Shown piece by piece: positions 27,950 through 36,704 of a stretch of 64,000 nucleotides of DNA; the first letter of the stretch is position 1; every line of letters starts with the position of its first letter. The notes below the pieces were generated by a model, which saw only the letters and a program-made list of their open reading frames with translations, had not been told where the DNA came from and made no database searches. The translations under genes were made by a program, and so were the position numbers. Source of the DNA: Achromobacter pestifer (GTDB taxonomy: Bacteria > Pseudomonadota > Gammaproteobacteria > Burkholderiales > Burkholderiaceae_B). The stretch lies in the NCBI RefSeq assembly GCF_902859625.1, contig NZ_CADIJX010000017.1, positions 1-64,000 on the forward strand. Direction: 5' to 3'.

Positions 27950-28693
27950 GTGACAGCACGAGCGCACCCTATGGTTGAACGAGGTTCCGGCATCGCCGTC
28001 TGGCGACAAATCGGCGAGTCCCTGGCGGACGACATCCGCAACAAGCTCTATATGGCGGGCGAGCAACTGCCGTCCGAACCGGAACTGGCTGCCAAGTTCT
28101 CGGTCAACCGGCACACCATCCGGCGAGCCATGGGCGAACTGGAGCAAAGCGGCCTGGTCCGGATCGAACAGGGGCGCGGCACGTTTGTGCAGGAACACGC
28201 CATCGATTACGCCATCGGCAAGCGCACGCGGTTTTCCGAGAACCTGCGCAGCCAGGGCATGCTGGGCCATCTGGAAGCCCTGGGCAGCCAGACCTTGCGC
28301 GCGGCCGACATCGCCAAGCACCTGGGGCTGGCCCGCGCGGCGCCCCTGTTGCGCGTGCAAATGGTGGGCAAAGCCGAAAACCGCCCCATCAGCGCTTCTG
28401 AACATTTCTTCGACGAAAAGCGATTCCCCGATTTCGCTGACCGGCTGACGGCCTTGCGCTCGGTATCCAAGGTCTATGCGCACTACGGCATCGGCGACTA
28501 CACGCGCAAGTGGTCACGCATCACCGCCGCCTTGCCCACGCCCGAAATCGCCCGCCTGCTGGGCCAGCCCAAGACACGGCCGATTCTTCAGGTGGAAGCC
28601 CTGAACGTGGACGACAAAGGCGCCCCGCTGCAATACAGCATCACCCGTTTCGTGGGTGATCTGGTGCAGCTGATGGTCGCGGACGAAGGGTAG
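27950..28693 (+). CDS. phnF: Phosphonate regulator PhnF (GntR/HutC family)
   Basis: 247-residue repressor-type regulator. The N-terminal winged helix (about 15-80, with LPSEPELAAKFSVNRHTIRRAMGELEQSGLV) and the C-terminal UTRA effector domain (about 95-240) match the HutC subfamily and PhnF. It is divergent from phnG. A GTG start at 27950 is used; an in-frame ATG at 27971 is possible and would lose only seven residues. Operator-like palindromes lie upstream of phnG and upstream of the following plus-strand gene. Confidence 0.93.
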   Translation: MTARAHPMVERGSGIAVWRQIGESLADDIRNKLYMAGEQLPSEPELAAKFSVNRHTIRRAMGELEQSGLVRIEQGRGTFVQEHAIDYAIGKRTRFSENLRSQGMLGHLEALGSQTLRAADIAKHLGLARAAPLLRVQMVGKAENRPISASEHFFDEKRFPDFADRLTALRSVSKVYAHYGIGDYTRKWSRITAALPTPEIARLLGQPKTRPILQVEALNVDDKGAPLQYSITRFVGDLVQLMVADEG

Positions 28694-28765
28694 GCAGCCA
28701 GGCCATCGCCGCCGGGACCCTCCCGGCGGCGATGAATGAGACAGAGCACGAAACCCACAACACAC

Positions 28766-28775
28766 ATCTAGACAT
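28766..28775. promoter_or_regulatory. Second PhnF-type operator
   Basis: ATCTAGACAT contains the same TCTAGAC core as the site before phnG and lies 34 bp upstream of the second phnM-like gene. The flanks are less symmetric, so binding may be weaker. Confidence 0.5.
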
Positions 28776-28808
28776 CTGGTTGTCACGCAAAGCCGATAAC
28801 GTCACGCT

Positions 28809-30002
28809 ATGAACTCACACGCCCCTTCGCCCCTGGCCGGTGTCACAGGCCAACGCATCCTGACGCCGCGTGGCGTCGAGCAAGCCAGCTTGCGCTTTCA
28901 CGGCGGACTGATCGATGACGGCGCCGCCGCCACTGCCCGCAACATGCCCTGGTTCGATGCCGGCGACCTGCTGGTGCTGCCCGGCATCGTGGACTTGCAT
29001 GGAGACGCTTTTGAACGCGCCATCATGCCCCGGCCCAGTGTCACCTTCCCGTATGACAGCGCGCTGTTCGACGTGGACCGCCAGCTGCTGGCCAACGGCA
29101 TCACCACGGAATTCCACGGCGTCACCCTGTCCTGGGAAGGCGGATTGCGCGGCGAAGCCTATGCGGAACGCATGTTCGACGCGCTGGAGCGCATGCAGCA
29201 CATGATGGGCGCGCGTCACTATGTGCACCTGCGCTTTGAGACCCACCACGTGGGTGGGGTGGAACTGGCGCAACAATGGATCCGTGATGGCCGGGTGCGC
29301 TTTCTTGCCCTGAATGATCACTTGCCCAGCATGGCACGCCGCCTGGGCGACGACCGCAAGCTGATGCAGTACGCCAACCGCGCCGAATGCGACCTGGACA
29401 CGTTCCAGGAGCGCATCCGCGCCGCGATGTCGGCGGCCGACGCCGTGGCCGATGCCATGCGCGATCTGACCGCCTGCGCGCAGTTGGCGGGCCTGAAAGT
29501 GGCCTCGCACGATGATCCCGACGCCGCCACGCGCCGCTACTATCACCAGTTGGGCTGCGGCGTGGCGGAGTTTCCGCTGACCCGCGAGGCCGCCGGCGTG
29601 GCTCGCGACCTGGGCAATTCCGTCGTCTTCGGCGCTCCCAACGTGGTGCGCGGCGGCAGCCACACGGGTGCGCCCAGCGCCACCGAGATGGTGCGCAGCG
29701 GCCTGTGCGACATCCTGACATCCGATTACTACTACCCCGCCCCGCTGGCTGCCGTCATGCGGCTGGTGCAGGACGGCGTGCTGCCGCTGGCGCAGGCCTG
29801 GAACCTGGTGTCGATGAACCCCGCGCGCGCCGCGGGCCTGAAGGACCGCGGCGCATTGGCGCCCGGACTGATCGCTGACGCCATCGTGGTGGACGACCAG
29901 ATTGCCGGGCTGCCGCGCGTGGTCGCGGCCATCGTGGGTGGCGAACTGCGCTACGCCACCCGTGCCTTCGGCGACGACAACAACCAGCGCATGGCGGCCT
30001 GA
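28809..30002 (+). CDS. Second, divergent PhnM-like amidohydrolase
   Basis: 397-residue protein of the PhnM group with the metal motif H64-x-D66 in VDLHGDAFERAIMPRP and the later VASHDDPDAATRRYYHQLG and GAPNVVRGGSHTGA segments. It differs clearly from the PhnM at 22005-23204: it has FERAIMPRP after the metal motif and an HHVGGVELAQQW insert region. The likely reaction is hydrolysis of a ribose-alkylphosphonate triphosphate or a related nucleotide. It is the first gene of a plus-strand operon with DUF1045 and phnN, 2 bp before the next start. Confidence 0.87.
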   Translation: MNSHAPSPLAGVTGQRILTPRGVEQASLRFHGGLIDDGAAATARNMPWFDAGDLLVLPGIVDLHGDAFERAIMPRPSVTFPYDSALFDVDRQLLANGITTEFHGVTLSWEGGLRGEAYAERMFDALERMQHMMGARHYVHLRFETHHVGGVELAQQWIRDGRVRFLALNDHLPSMARRLGDDRKLMQYANRAECDLDTFQERIRAAMSAADAVADAMRDLTACAQLAGLKVASHDDPDAATRRYYHQLGCGVAEFPLTREAAGVARDLGNSVVFGAPNVVRGGSHTGAPSATEMVRSGLCDILTSDYYYPAPLAAVMRLVQDGVLPLAQAWNLVSMNPARAAGLKDRGALAPGLIADAIVVDDQIAGLPRVVAAIVGGELRYATRAFGDDNNQRMAA

Positions 30003-30004
30003 TC

Positions 30005-30748
30005 ATGCCGTTGGCTCATCGCTACGCTTTGTACCTGGCGCCCACTGGCCCGTGGCGCGAGCACGGCAGCCGCTGGCTAGGCCGCTGCGCGGACACCGGC
30101 ACGCAGCTGGCGCCACTGCCCGGCCAGTCCGAGCCATCCCGCGCCTGGACCGACGCGCCTCGCCATTACGGCCTGCACGCCACCTTGAAGCCCCCCTTCC
30201 GGCTGCGCGCCGGCGCCACGCCAGAAGCCGTGGATGCCGCCGCCCGGGAACTGGCCAGCGGCATCCTCCCGTTCGACGTGGAACTGGAATGCGAAACGCT
30301 GCGCGGCTTCCTGGCCTGGCGCATCGCTGAATCCGACACGCAAGGCCAGGCCCGGATCCAGGCTCTGGCAGACGCCGCCGTGCGCCAGCTGGATGACTTG
30401 CGCGCGCCCTCGACCCCGGAAGAAATCGCGCGCCGCCAGCCGCAATCGCTGCCACCTGAACAGCAAGCCATGCTGGCGCGCTGGGGCTACCCCTACGTCT
30501 TCGATACCTACACGTTTCACATCACGCTGACCGGCAAGCTGATGGGCGAGGCGCTGGAACAGGCCCAACGCAGCATTGCCGCCTTTGCCGATCCACTACG
30601 CGGGCAGTCCATGGCGGTACCCGGCATCAGCATCTATGTGCAGCCCGAACCCGGCGCTGATTTTGTTGCCGCGCGCCACTATCACTTCGACGGCACCCAC
30701 ACCGATGCCATCGGCGTGGATTATCTGCAAGGGCCACCCGCGCCATGA
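30005..30748 (+). CDS. DUF1045 phosphonate-operon protein (2H phosphoesterase type)
   Basis: 247-residue protein with two His-x-Thr motifs, H58-A-T60 and H172-I-T174, the signature of the 2H phosphoesterase fold that opens 2',3'- or other cyclic phosphates. The family is known from phosphonate operons but its reaction is not established to my knowledge. Its neighbours are phnM-like and phnN, and no PhnP is visible, so it may hydrolyse ribosyl 1,2-cyclic phosphate in place of PhnP. It starts 2 bp after the previous gene and overlaps phnN by 4 bp. Confidence 0.85.
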   Translation: MPLAHRYALYLAPTGPWREHGSRWLGRCADTGTQLAPLPGQSEPSRAWTDAPRHYGLHATLKPPFRLRAGATPEAVDAAARELASGILPFDVELECETLRGFLAWRIAESDTQGQARIQALADAAVRQLDDLRAPSTPEEIARRQPQSLPPEQQAMLARWGYPYVFDTYTFHITLTGKLMGEALEQAQRSIAAFADPLRGQSMAVPGISIYVQPEPGADFVAARHYHFDGTHTDAIGVDYLQGPPAP

Positions 30749-31344
30749 CGCCGCCGGCCCCCGCCTGGCCGCCCGCCGACGGCGCGCGGCTGATCTACCT
30801 GATGGGCGCATCGGGCAGCGGCAAGGACACCTTGCTGCGATTGTTGCGCACCCATCTGCAAGACGATGAACCCGTCCTGGTGGCGCACCGCTACATCACC
30901 CGAGATAGCGGCGACACCGAAGACGCTCTGCGCTTGACCCCCGAAGAATTCACCCGTCGCGCCGCGCTGGGCTGCTTCGCCTTGCAGTGGGCCAGCCATG
31001 GGCTGCACTACGGCATCGGCGTCGAAATCGACACTTGGCTGACTTACGGCGCGGCGGTCATCGTCAACGGCTCGCGTGCGCATCTGGAACAGGCGCATGC
31101 CCGCTACCCCACGTTGACGGCGGTGGAAATCACTGTCGAGCCTGCCTTGCTCGCACGCCGCCTGGCAGGCCGTGGTCGCGAAACCGCCGAGCAAATCGGG
31201 CTGCGGCTGGCGCGTGCCACGCAGGCCTTTCCGGTGCCGTCCGCGTGCCAACTGATGCGGGTCGGCAACAACGACGCGCCCGAATCCGCGGCGGCCGCCC
31301 TGCTTGGGATCGCCCGGGAGAAGCTGGCCCGCCCCGACCACTAA
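30745..31344 (+). CDS. phnN: Ribose 1,5-bisphosphate phosphokinase PhnN
   Basis: Converts ribose 1,5-bisphosphate, the end product of C-P lyase action, to PRPP. 199 residues, guanylate-kinase-like fold with Walker A GASGSGKD at 21-28 and HRYITRD and VIVNGSRAHL segments typical of PhnN. It overlaps DUF1045 (ATGA) and ends the operon. It links phosphonate breakdown to PRPP and so to the purine pathway. Confidence 0.94.
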   Translation: MTPPAPAWPPADGARLIYLMGASGSGKDTLLRLLRTHLQDDEPVLVAHRYITRDSGDTEDALRLTPEEFTRRAALGCFALQWASHGLHYGIGVEIDTWLTYGAAVIVNGSRAHLEQAHARYPTLTAVEITVEPALLARRLAGRGRETAEQIGLRLARATQAFPVPSACQLMRVGNNDAPESAAAALLGIAREKLARPDH

Positions 31345-31378
31345 ACCCACCCTGGCCATCAAGCGCACCCCAGGCGAC

Positions 31379-32323
31379 TCAAGCCTTGAGCGGACCGCCG
31401 CACAAGTCCAGCAGAATTTCGGAAAAGCGGTCTTCCGCCGCTAGCGCCTGTTCGCGTTTGCGCCGGATCAGGTTGATGGGCGGCAGCTCCCAGCCAAAGT
31501 CCCAGGGCAGCACGCCCAGCTTGCCCCGCTGGCAAAGCTCGCCCGCGATGTCTTCGGGCACCACCGATATCAGTGTCTCGTTCATCGTCAGCATGCCTTC
31601 GATCACATCGGTGGAATAGGCCTCCAGCACGGGGGAAGGCGGGCGTAGTCCCGCACGAATGAAATGCTCCATGATCAGTTGCCGCGTGGGCGTGTTGGCC
31701 GCCGGCAAGACCCAGTCCATGGCCGCCACCGCTGGCCAGTCGGGAGCCCGTCGAGCCAACCGTTGCGCCAGCCGGCTGTGCGCGATCAGGCGTGGCCGTT
31801 GCCGGTACAGCACCCGATGCAGCAGATCGTCCAGCGCCACGATCGACGTCGCTCGGCTGATGATGCAATCCAGCTCATGCCGGCGCAGCATCGGCACCAG
31901 ATGATCCGTGGTGGCGCGGTGCAACGTCAGCGTCACGCCGTGGCGCTGATGCAGGCGGCTGATGGCCGCCGTCAACAAGGCGCTGGACACATAGGGCACC
32001 ACCCCCACGTTCAGGTGCGCGGAATGGCCGGCATGCAGCGCCTCGACCTCGCGCGCCCACAAATCCAGATCACTCTGCATGTCGCGTGCCCGCTGCAAAG
32101 CCAGTTCGCCCAGGGGCGTGGCTTGCAAGCCGCGCCCGCTGCGCAGGAATAGTGGGGCGCCAAAGATGTCCTCCAATTCGGCCAAGGCCTTGGTGACGGC
32201 GGGCTGGCTGATCCCGGTGGCAGCAGCCACCCGGGTCAGCGAGCCATGTTTGGCGATATTGGTCAGCAGTGCCAGATGGCGGGGCTTCAGGCGATTGGCT
32301 AGACGGGCGGGGTCCCAGCTCAT
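31379..32323 (-). CDS. LysR family transcriptional regulator
   Basis: 314-residue regulator with an N-terminal helix-turn-helix (RHLALLTNIAKHGSLTRVAAATGISQPAVTKAL, about 14-46) and an effector domain. It is divergent from a ggt-like gene with a palindrome between them, the standard LysR layout, so it probably controls the ggt-tctC-GAF operon. The ATG at 32323 is used: the open frame continues ten codons to a TTG at 32353, but that would place the palindrome inside the coding region. It is convergent with phnN and unlikely to be part of the phosphonate regulon. Confidence 0.9.
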   Translation of the reverse strand: MSWDPARLANRLKPRHLALLTNIAKHGSLTRVAAATGISQPAVTKALAELEDIFGAPLFLRSGRGLQATPLGELALQRARDMQSDLDLWAREVEALHAGHSAHLNVGVVPYVSSALLTAAISRLHQRHGVTLTLHRATTDHLVPMLRRHELDCIISRATSIVALDDLLHRVLYRQRPRLIAHSRLAQRLARRAPDWPAVAAMDWVLPAANTPTRQLIMEHFIRAGLRPPSPVLEAYSTDVIEGMLTMNETLISVVPEDIAGELCQRGKLGVLPWDFGWELPPINLIRRKREQALAAEDRFSEILLDLCGGPLKA

Positions 32324-32333
32324 GGCTTTCTCT

Positions 32334-32349
32334 ATAACCGTATGGTTAT
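32334..32349. promoter_or_regulatory. Probable LysR-type operator
   Basis: ATAACCGTATGGTTAT has 6-bp inverted arms around 4 bp and contains a T-N11-A arrangement as expected of LysR sites. It lies 11 bp upstream of the regulator start and 82 bp upstream of the ggt-like gene. Confidence 0.6.
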
Positions 32350-32430
32350 TCAATTATGCCAACAAAGCCAAATCCAGTTATTTGTCGATCCTATACTTCA
32401 GGCATCCTTCCTTGCAGCCAGTCCGTCACC

Positions 32431-34266
32431 ATGAGCGCCTCCTTCACCACTCGTCCTGAAATACGCGGCACCTTCGGTGTCGTGTCGTCCACGCACTGGC
32501 TGGCGTCGCAGGTTGCGATGGGTGTCCTGGAGCGCGGCGGCAACGCCTATGACGCCGCCGTCGCTGGCGGCTTCACCTTGCAGATCGTCGAGCCGCACCT
32601 GAATGGACCGGGCGGCGAAGTGCCCATCCTGTTCTGGAGCGAACGCGAACAGCGCATGCGCGCGCTATGCGGCCAAGGGCCAGCGCCCGCGTTGGCCACG
32701 CCCGCGTACTTCCGCGACCTGGGCGTGGAACTGGTTCCCGGCATCGGACTGCTGCCCGCGACGGTGCCAGGCGCATTCGGCGCCTGGCTGACCCTGTTGC
32801 GCGATTACGGCACGTGGGAACTGGCCGATGTGCTGCGCCCCGCCATCGACTATGCGCGCAATGGTTTCCCGCTGGTGCCCCGCGTGTCGCAGGCCATCCT
32901 GGCCGTGCAGGCTCTATTCCGAGACGAATGGACCAGCTCGCGAGACGTATGGATGCCCGACGGCCATGTGCCCGCGCCGGACGCCCTGTTCCGCACACCC
33001 GCCATCGCGGCCACCTATACCCGCATTCTGGACGAAGCGCATGCCGCCAGCAGCGACCGCCGTGGCCGCATCGATGCCGCCTTGAATTGCTGGTATCGCG
33101 GCTTCGTCGCCGACGCGATCGACGCCTACTACACCCATGAAGCCGTGCGCGACACCACCGGGCAACGCAATCGCGGGTTGCTGCGCAAGGCGGACATGGC
33201 CGACTGGAAAGCCAGCTACGACGAACCCGCCACGACGCAATATGGCCGCTACACCGTCGCCAAATGCGGCGTCTGGTCGCAAGGGCCCGTGCACCTGCAA
33301 CAGCTGGCGATGCTGCGCCATTTGGGAATGGACGGCCTGGACCCGACGTCGCCGCAGTTCGTGCACCGAATCGCCGAAGCCGCCAAATTGGCGTTCGCGG
33401 ATCGCGCCGCCTGGTATGGCGACCCCAATTTCGTGCAAGTCCCGCTTACCGCGCTGCTCAGCGACGCTTATGCGCGGCAGCGTGCGGGCCAGATCGGGCC
33501 ACTGGCGTCCACCACGCTGCAACCCGGCAGCCCGGCAGGCATCGCTCCCCGCCTGCCCGACCTGGCCGCCGCCGAACGCACCCTGGCCGCCTCCGACATT
33601 CGTTTCGGCGTGGGCGAGCCTACGTTTGCCGCCTTGCCGCCAGTGGCCGAATGGGCCGCGCGCGAGATTTTCGTAGGCGACACCTGCCAGATCGACGTCA
33701 TCGACCGAGACGGCAACATGGTGGCCGCCACGCCGTCGGGCGGCTGGTTGTCATCCAGCCCCGCCGTGCCGGCATTGGGTTTCCCGCTGACGACCCGCCT
33801 GCAAATGACCTGGCTGGACGACGGCGTGGCGGGCCAACTGCAACCGGGCAAGCGCCCATGCACGACCTTGTCGCCCGGCCTGGTGCTGCGCGATGGCCAG
33901 CCCTACATGGCGTTCGGCACACCGGGCGGCGATCAACAGGATCAATGGACGGTCGCATTCTTCCTGCGCCATGCAATGGGCATGAACTTGCAGGAGGCCA
34001 TCGACGCGCCCTCGTGGCATATCGACCATTTCCCAGGCTCGTTCTGGCCGCGCACGCAGACACTGAATCGATTGACGGTCGAATCCCGTCTGCCCGACGC
34101 GACGATCGAGGCGCTGCGCGATGCCGGCCACGAGGTCAAGGTCGGGCCTGCCTGGTCCGAAGGCCGCATCAGCGCCTGCACGCGCGAACCCGCGGCAGGC
34201 GGTGGGCTGTTGCTGCGCGCGGGCGCCAATCCTCGAGGCATGCAAGGGTATGCCGTTGGCCGATAG
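32431..34266 (+). CDS. Gamma-glutamyltransferase family protein (YwrD-like)
   Basis: Ntn-hydrolase of 611 residues that self-cleaves before a catalytic threonine, T418 in VGDTCQIDVIDRDGNMV. The downstream GGWLSSSPAVPALGF and GTPGGDQQDQW segments are typical of the YwrD/acylase-like branch rather than classic GGT. No signal peptide is seen, so it probably acts in the cytoplasm on gamma-glutamyl or acylated compounds. The ATG at 32431 fits the family N-terminus; a longer open frame covers the regulatory region. A Bug-type receptor follows, hinting that the imported ligand is its substrate. Confidence 0.88.
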   Translation: MSASFTTRPEIRGTFGVVSSTHWLASQVAMGVLERGGNAYDAAVAGGFTLQIVEPHLNGPGGEVPILFWSEREQRMRALCGQGPAPALATPAYFRDLGVELVPGIGLLPATVPGAFGAWLTLLRDYGTWELADVLRPAIDYARNGFPLVPRVSQAILAVQALFRDEWTSSRDVWMPDGHVPAPDALFRTPAIAATYTRILDEAHAASSDRRGRIDAALNCWYRGFVADAIDAYYTHEAVRDTTGQRNRGLLRKADMADWKASYDEPATTQYGRYTVAKCGVWSQGPVHLQQLAMLRHLGMDGLDPTSPQFVHRIAEAAKLAFADRAAWYGDPNFVQVPLTALLSDAYARQRAGQIGPLASTTLQPGSPAGIAPRLPDLAAAERTLAASDIRFGVGEPTFAALPPVAEWAAREIFVGDTCQIDVIDRDGNMVAATPSGGWLSSSPAVPALGFPLTTRLQMTWLDDGVAGQLQPGKRPCTTLSPGLVLRDGQPYMAFGTPGGDQQDQWTVAFFLRHAMGMNLQEAIDAPSWHIDHFPGSFWPRTQTLNRLTVESRLPDATIEALRDAGHEVKVGPAWSEGRISACTREPAAGGGLLLRAGANPRGMQGYAVGR

Positions 34267-34331
34267 CGCTTGATCAACCTGTTTCATTCCAGCCGGCGAC
34301 CAGACCGGCACTTGCACAAGGGGTAATCACC

Positions 34332-35306
34332 ATGACATTGCAATTCAAACGAGTACTGCGCGCGTGCGCGCTGGGCCTGGCATTGACCGCGCCCGCGCTG
34401 TCCCAGGCCGCCTGGCCGGAAAAGCCCATCACGCTGGTCGTGCCGTGGGCCGCAGGCGGCTCCACCGACATCCTGGCGCGCGTGCTCTCCGAAGGACTGA
34501 CTCAATCACTGGGGCAGTCCGTCATCGTGGAAAACCGTTCGGGGGCATCCGGCAATATCGGCACCACCTTCGTGGCCCGTGCCAAACCGGATGGCTACAC
34601 GCTGCTGGTGGGATCGATGAGCACCCACACCATGAACCAGGCGCTGTACTCCAACATGCCGTTCGACGGCGTGAAGGACTTCACCCCCATCGCCGAACTG
34701 GCGCTGGTGACCAACACGATGGTGGTCCACCCGTTGGTGCCCGCCGCCAACCTGAAGGAATTCATCGCCTACGTGAAAGAGCGCCCGGACACGGTGGCCT
34801 ACGCCTCTGCGGGCCAGGGCTCGACCAACCACCTGAGCGCCGCGCTGTTCGAGAAAGCCGCTGGCGTGAAGATGATGCACATCCCCTATCGCGGCGGCGC
34901 CCCCGCGGTGCTGGACACCGTGGCCGGCCGCACGCAGGTGCTGTTCAGCGCCGGCACGCAAACGCTGCCCCACGTGCAGACAGGCAAGCTGAAGTTGCTG
35001 GCCGTCACCGAGGACAAGCGCTCGCCGCTGCTGCCCGAGGTGCCCACGGTTGCCGAAACCCTGCCGGGCTATGAACTGTCTGTCTGGTACGGCGCCTTCG
35101 GTCCTGCCGGCATGCCGCCGGAACTGACCGCGCGCCTGAACCGCGAAATCAACCTGATCCTGAAGCGGCCCGACGTCATCAAGAAGATGGGCGACATGGG
35201 CGTGCTGCTGACCGAAACCACGCCAGAGCAATTCGGCCAGATCCTGGTGCGCGACGCCGACAAGTACGGCAAGCTGATCAAAGAACTGGGGATCACCGCG
35301 GAATGA
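34332..35306 (+). CDS. Tripartite tricarboxylate transporter receptor (TctC/Bug)
   Basis: Periplasmic receptor of 324 residues with a signal peptide (cleavage after ALSQA, near residue 26) and the Bug motifs WPEKPITLVVPWAAGGSTDI, GASGNIGTTFVARAKPDGYTLL and HIPYRGGAPAVLD. Bug receptors bind small carboxylates or amides. No TctA or TctB membrane subunits are in the window, as is usual for the many orphan receptors of Bordetella-like bacteria. It lies 65 bp after the ggt-like gene and overlaps the GAF gene by 4 bp. Confidence 0.93.
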   Translation: MTLQFKRVLRACALGLALTAPALSQAAWPEKPITLVVPWAAGGSTDILARVLSEGLTQSLGQSVIVENRSGASGNIGTTFVARAKPDGYTLLVGSMSTHTMNQALYSNMPFDGVKDFTPIAELALVTNTMVVHPLVPAANLKEFIAYVKERPDTVAYASAGQGSTNHLSAALFEKAAGVKMMHIPYRGGAPAVLDTVAGRTQVLFSAGTQTLPHVQTGKLKLLAVTEDKRSPLLPEVPTVAETLPGYELSVWYGAFGPAGMPPELTARLNREINLILKRPDVIKKMGDMGVLLTETTPEQFGQILVRDADKYGKLIKELGITAE

Positions 35307-35809
35307 CCGGCAACGCCATCACGCAGTCCCCCTCGCCCGTCGGCGTGCAGGCCATAGCGCTGGCCTACGCACGCGCCGACGCGGCGAGCGCCTTGCAAGC
35401 CATCGACGCCCATGCCCACACGTCACTCGGACATGCTTTGTGCACCGTGAACCGTTACGACGCGGACGCGATGCGTGTCGTACGCCTGTACAGCTCCAAC
35501 CCGCAGGCCTATCCGCCGGGCGGCAGCAAGGACAAGAGCGGCACGCCCTGGGGCCGCCACGTCCTGCTGGAACAGCGCGTCTTCGTGGGTGAAGGCGAAG
35601 CCGCCATCCGCGAGTTCTTCAACGACCACGACGCCATCCGGGACCTGGGACTGCAATCGGTCATCAACATACCCGTCGTTTACGGCGGGGAGTGCCTGGG
35701 AACCGTGAACTTCCTGATGCCACGCCCCCAGGTATCGGAAGCGGACATCGACAGCGCCCGGCTGGCCGCGTTGCTGGCATTGCCGGCGTTCCTGGCGCTG
35801 CGCGAGTGA
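35303..35809 (+). CDS. GAF domain protein
   Basis: 168 residues formed by a single GAF-type sensor fold. The GTPWGRHVLLEQRVFVGEG and LGLQSVINIPVVYGGECLGTVNFL segments are typical core strands. No output domain is attached. It is coupled to the TctC receptor by an ATGA overlap and ends at a terminator, so it belongs to the ggt operon. It could be a small ligand-binding or degradative partner; function is unknown. Confidence 0.78.
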   Translation: MTGNAITQSPSPVGVQAIALAYARADAASALQAIDAHAHTSLGHALCTVNRYDADAMRVVRLYSSNPQAYPPGGSKDKSGTPWGRHVLLEQRVFVGEGEAAIREFFNDHDAIRDLGLQSVINIPVVYGGECLGTVNFLMPRPQVSEADIDSARLAALLALPAFLALRE

Positions 35810-35825
35810 GCTTGCCGGCAACTAA

Positions 35826-35856
35826 GAAAAAGGCTCGCTGATGGCGAGCCTTTTTT
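35826..35856. terminator. Bidirectional terminator between GAF gene and phnE
   Basis: AAAAAGGCTCGC pairs with GCGAGCCTTTTT around a 5-base loop, with A and T runs on both sides. It separates the convergent ggt operon and phnCDE operon. Confidence 0.9.
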
Positions 35857-35871
35857 CTTCCTGTCCGCCTA

Positions 35872-36666
35872 TTAAATCAACGCACGGCGTATCCGCGACG
35901 ACAGCATGTCGATCACGATCACGAACGCCACGATGATGATCATCACCGCGCAGGTTTCAGCGTAGCGGAAGCTGCGGATGATTTCCCACAGCACCGTGCC
36001 GATGCCGCCGGCGCCCACGATGCCGACCACGGATGCTGAACGCACGTTCGATTCAAAACGGTACAGCGAATACGAAATCCACAGGGGCAGCACCTGCGGG
36101 ATCACGCCGTAGACGATTTCTTCCAGCGCGTTCGCGCCCGTGGCGCGCACGCCTTCTACCGGGCGGGGGTCGATGGCCTCAACCGCCTCGGAGAACAGTT
36201 TGGCCAGCACGCCCGTGGTGTGTACCCACAGCGCCAGCACGCCAGCGAATGGCCCCAGACCGACCGCCACGATGAACAGCATCGCGAACACCATTTCATT
36301 GATGGCGCGGCACGCATCCATCAGGCGGCGCATGGGCTGGTAGACCCACGCCGGCACCATGTTCGACGAACACAGCAAACCCAGCGGCACGGCCACCACG
36401 ATGGCCAGGAACGTGCCCCAGACCGCGATCTGCACCGTCACGACCATCTCGTCCAGGTACATGCGCCAATCGCGGAAATTGGGCGGAAAGAAGTCGGCGG
36501 CGAACTGCGCCATGTTGCCCGAGTCGCGCAGCAGGTCCATCGGCCGCATGTCCGCGCCTTGCCACGACAGGACAAGCAGCGCGAGCACAACGGCCCAGAC
36601 CATCAGGACCGGCAACGACGAGCGCGGCGCGGCAGGCAGGCGGGAGGAATGGGTGGCTAGGGTCAT
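35872..36666 (-). CDS. phnE: Phosphonate ABC transporter permease PhnE
   Basis: Inner-membrane permease of 264 residues with about six helices. The family motifs AINEMVFAMLFIVAVGLGPFAG, ALWVHTTGVLAKLFSEAVE and SASVVGIVGAGGIGTVLW are present, the last carrying the ATPase contact. It is the last gene of phnCDE on the minus strand, 76 bp after phnD with a hairpin in the gap. Confidence 0.95.
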   Translation of the reverse strand: MTLATHSSRLPAAPRSSLPVLMVWAVVLALLVLSWQGADMRPMDLLRDSGNMAQFAADFFPPNFRDWRMYLDEMVVTVQIAVWGTFLAIVVAVPLGLLCSSNMVPAWVYQPMRRLMDACRAINEMVFAMLFIVAVGLGPFAGVLALWVHTTGVLAKLFSEAVEAIDPRPVEGVRATGANALEEIVYGVIPQVLPLWISYSLYRFESNVRSASVVGIVGAGGIGTVLWEIIRSFRYAETCAVMIIIVAFVIVIDMLSSRIRRALI

Positions 36667-36704
36667 TGAAAGGAAGCATCCGCGTAGCGTTCAGAAGGAC
36701 TAGC

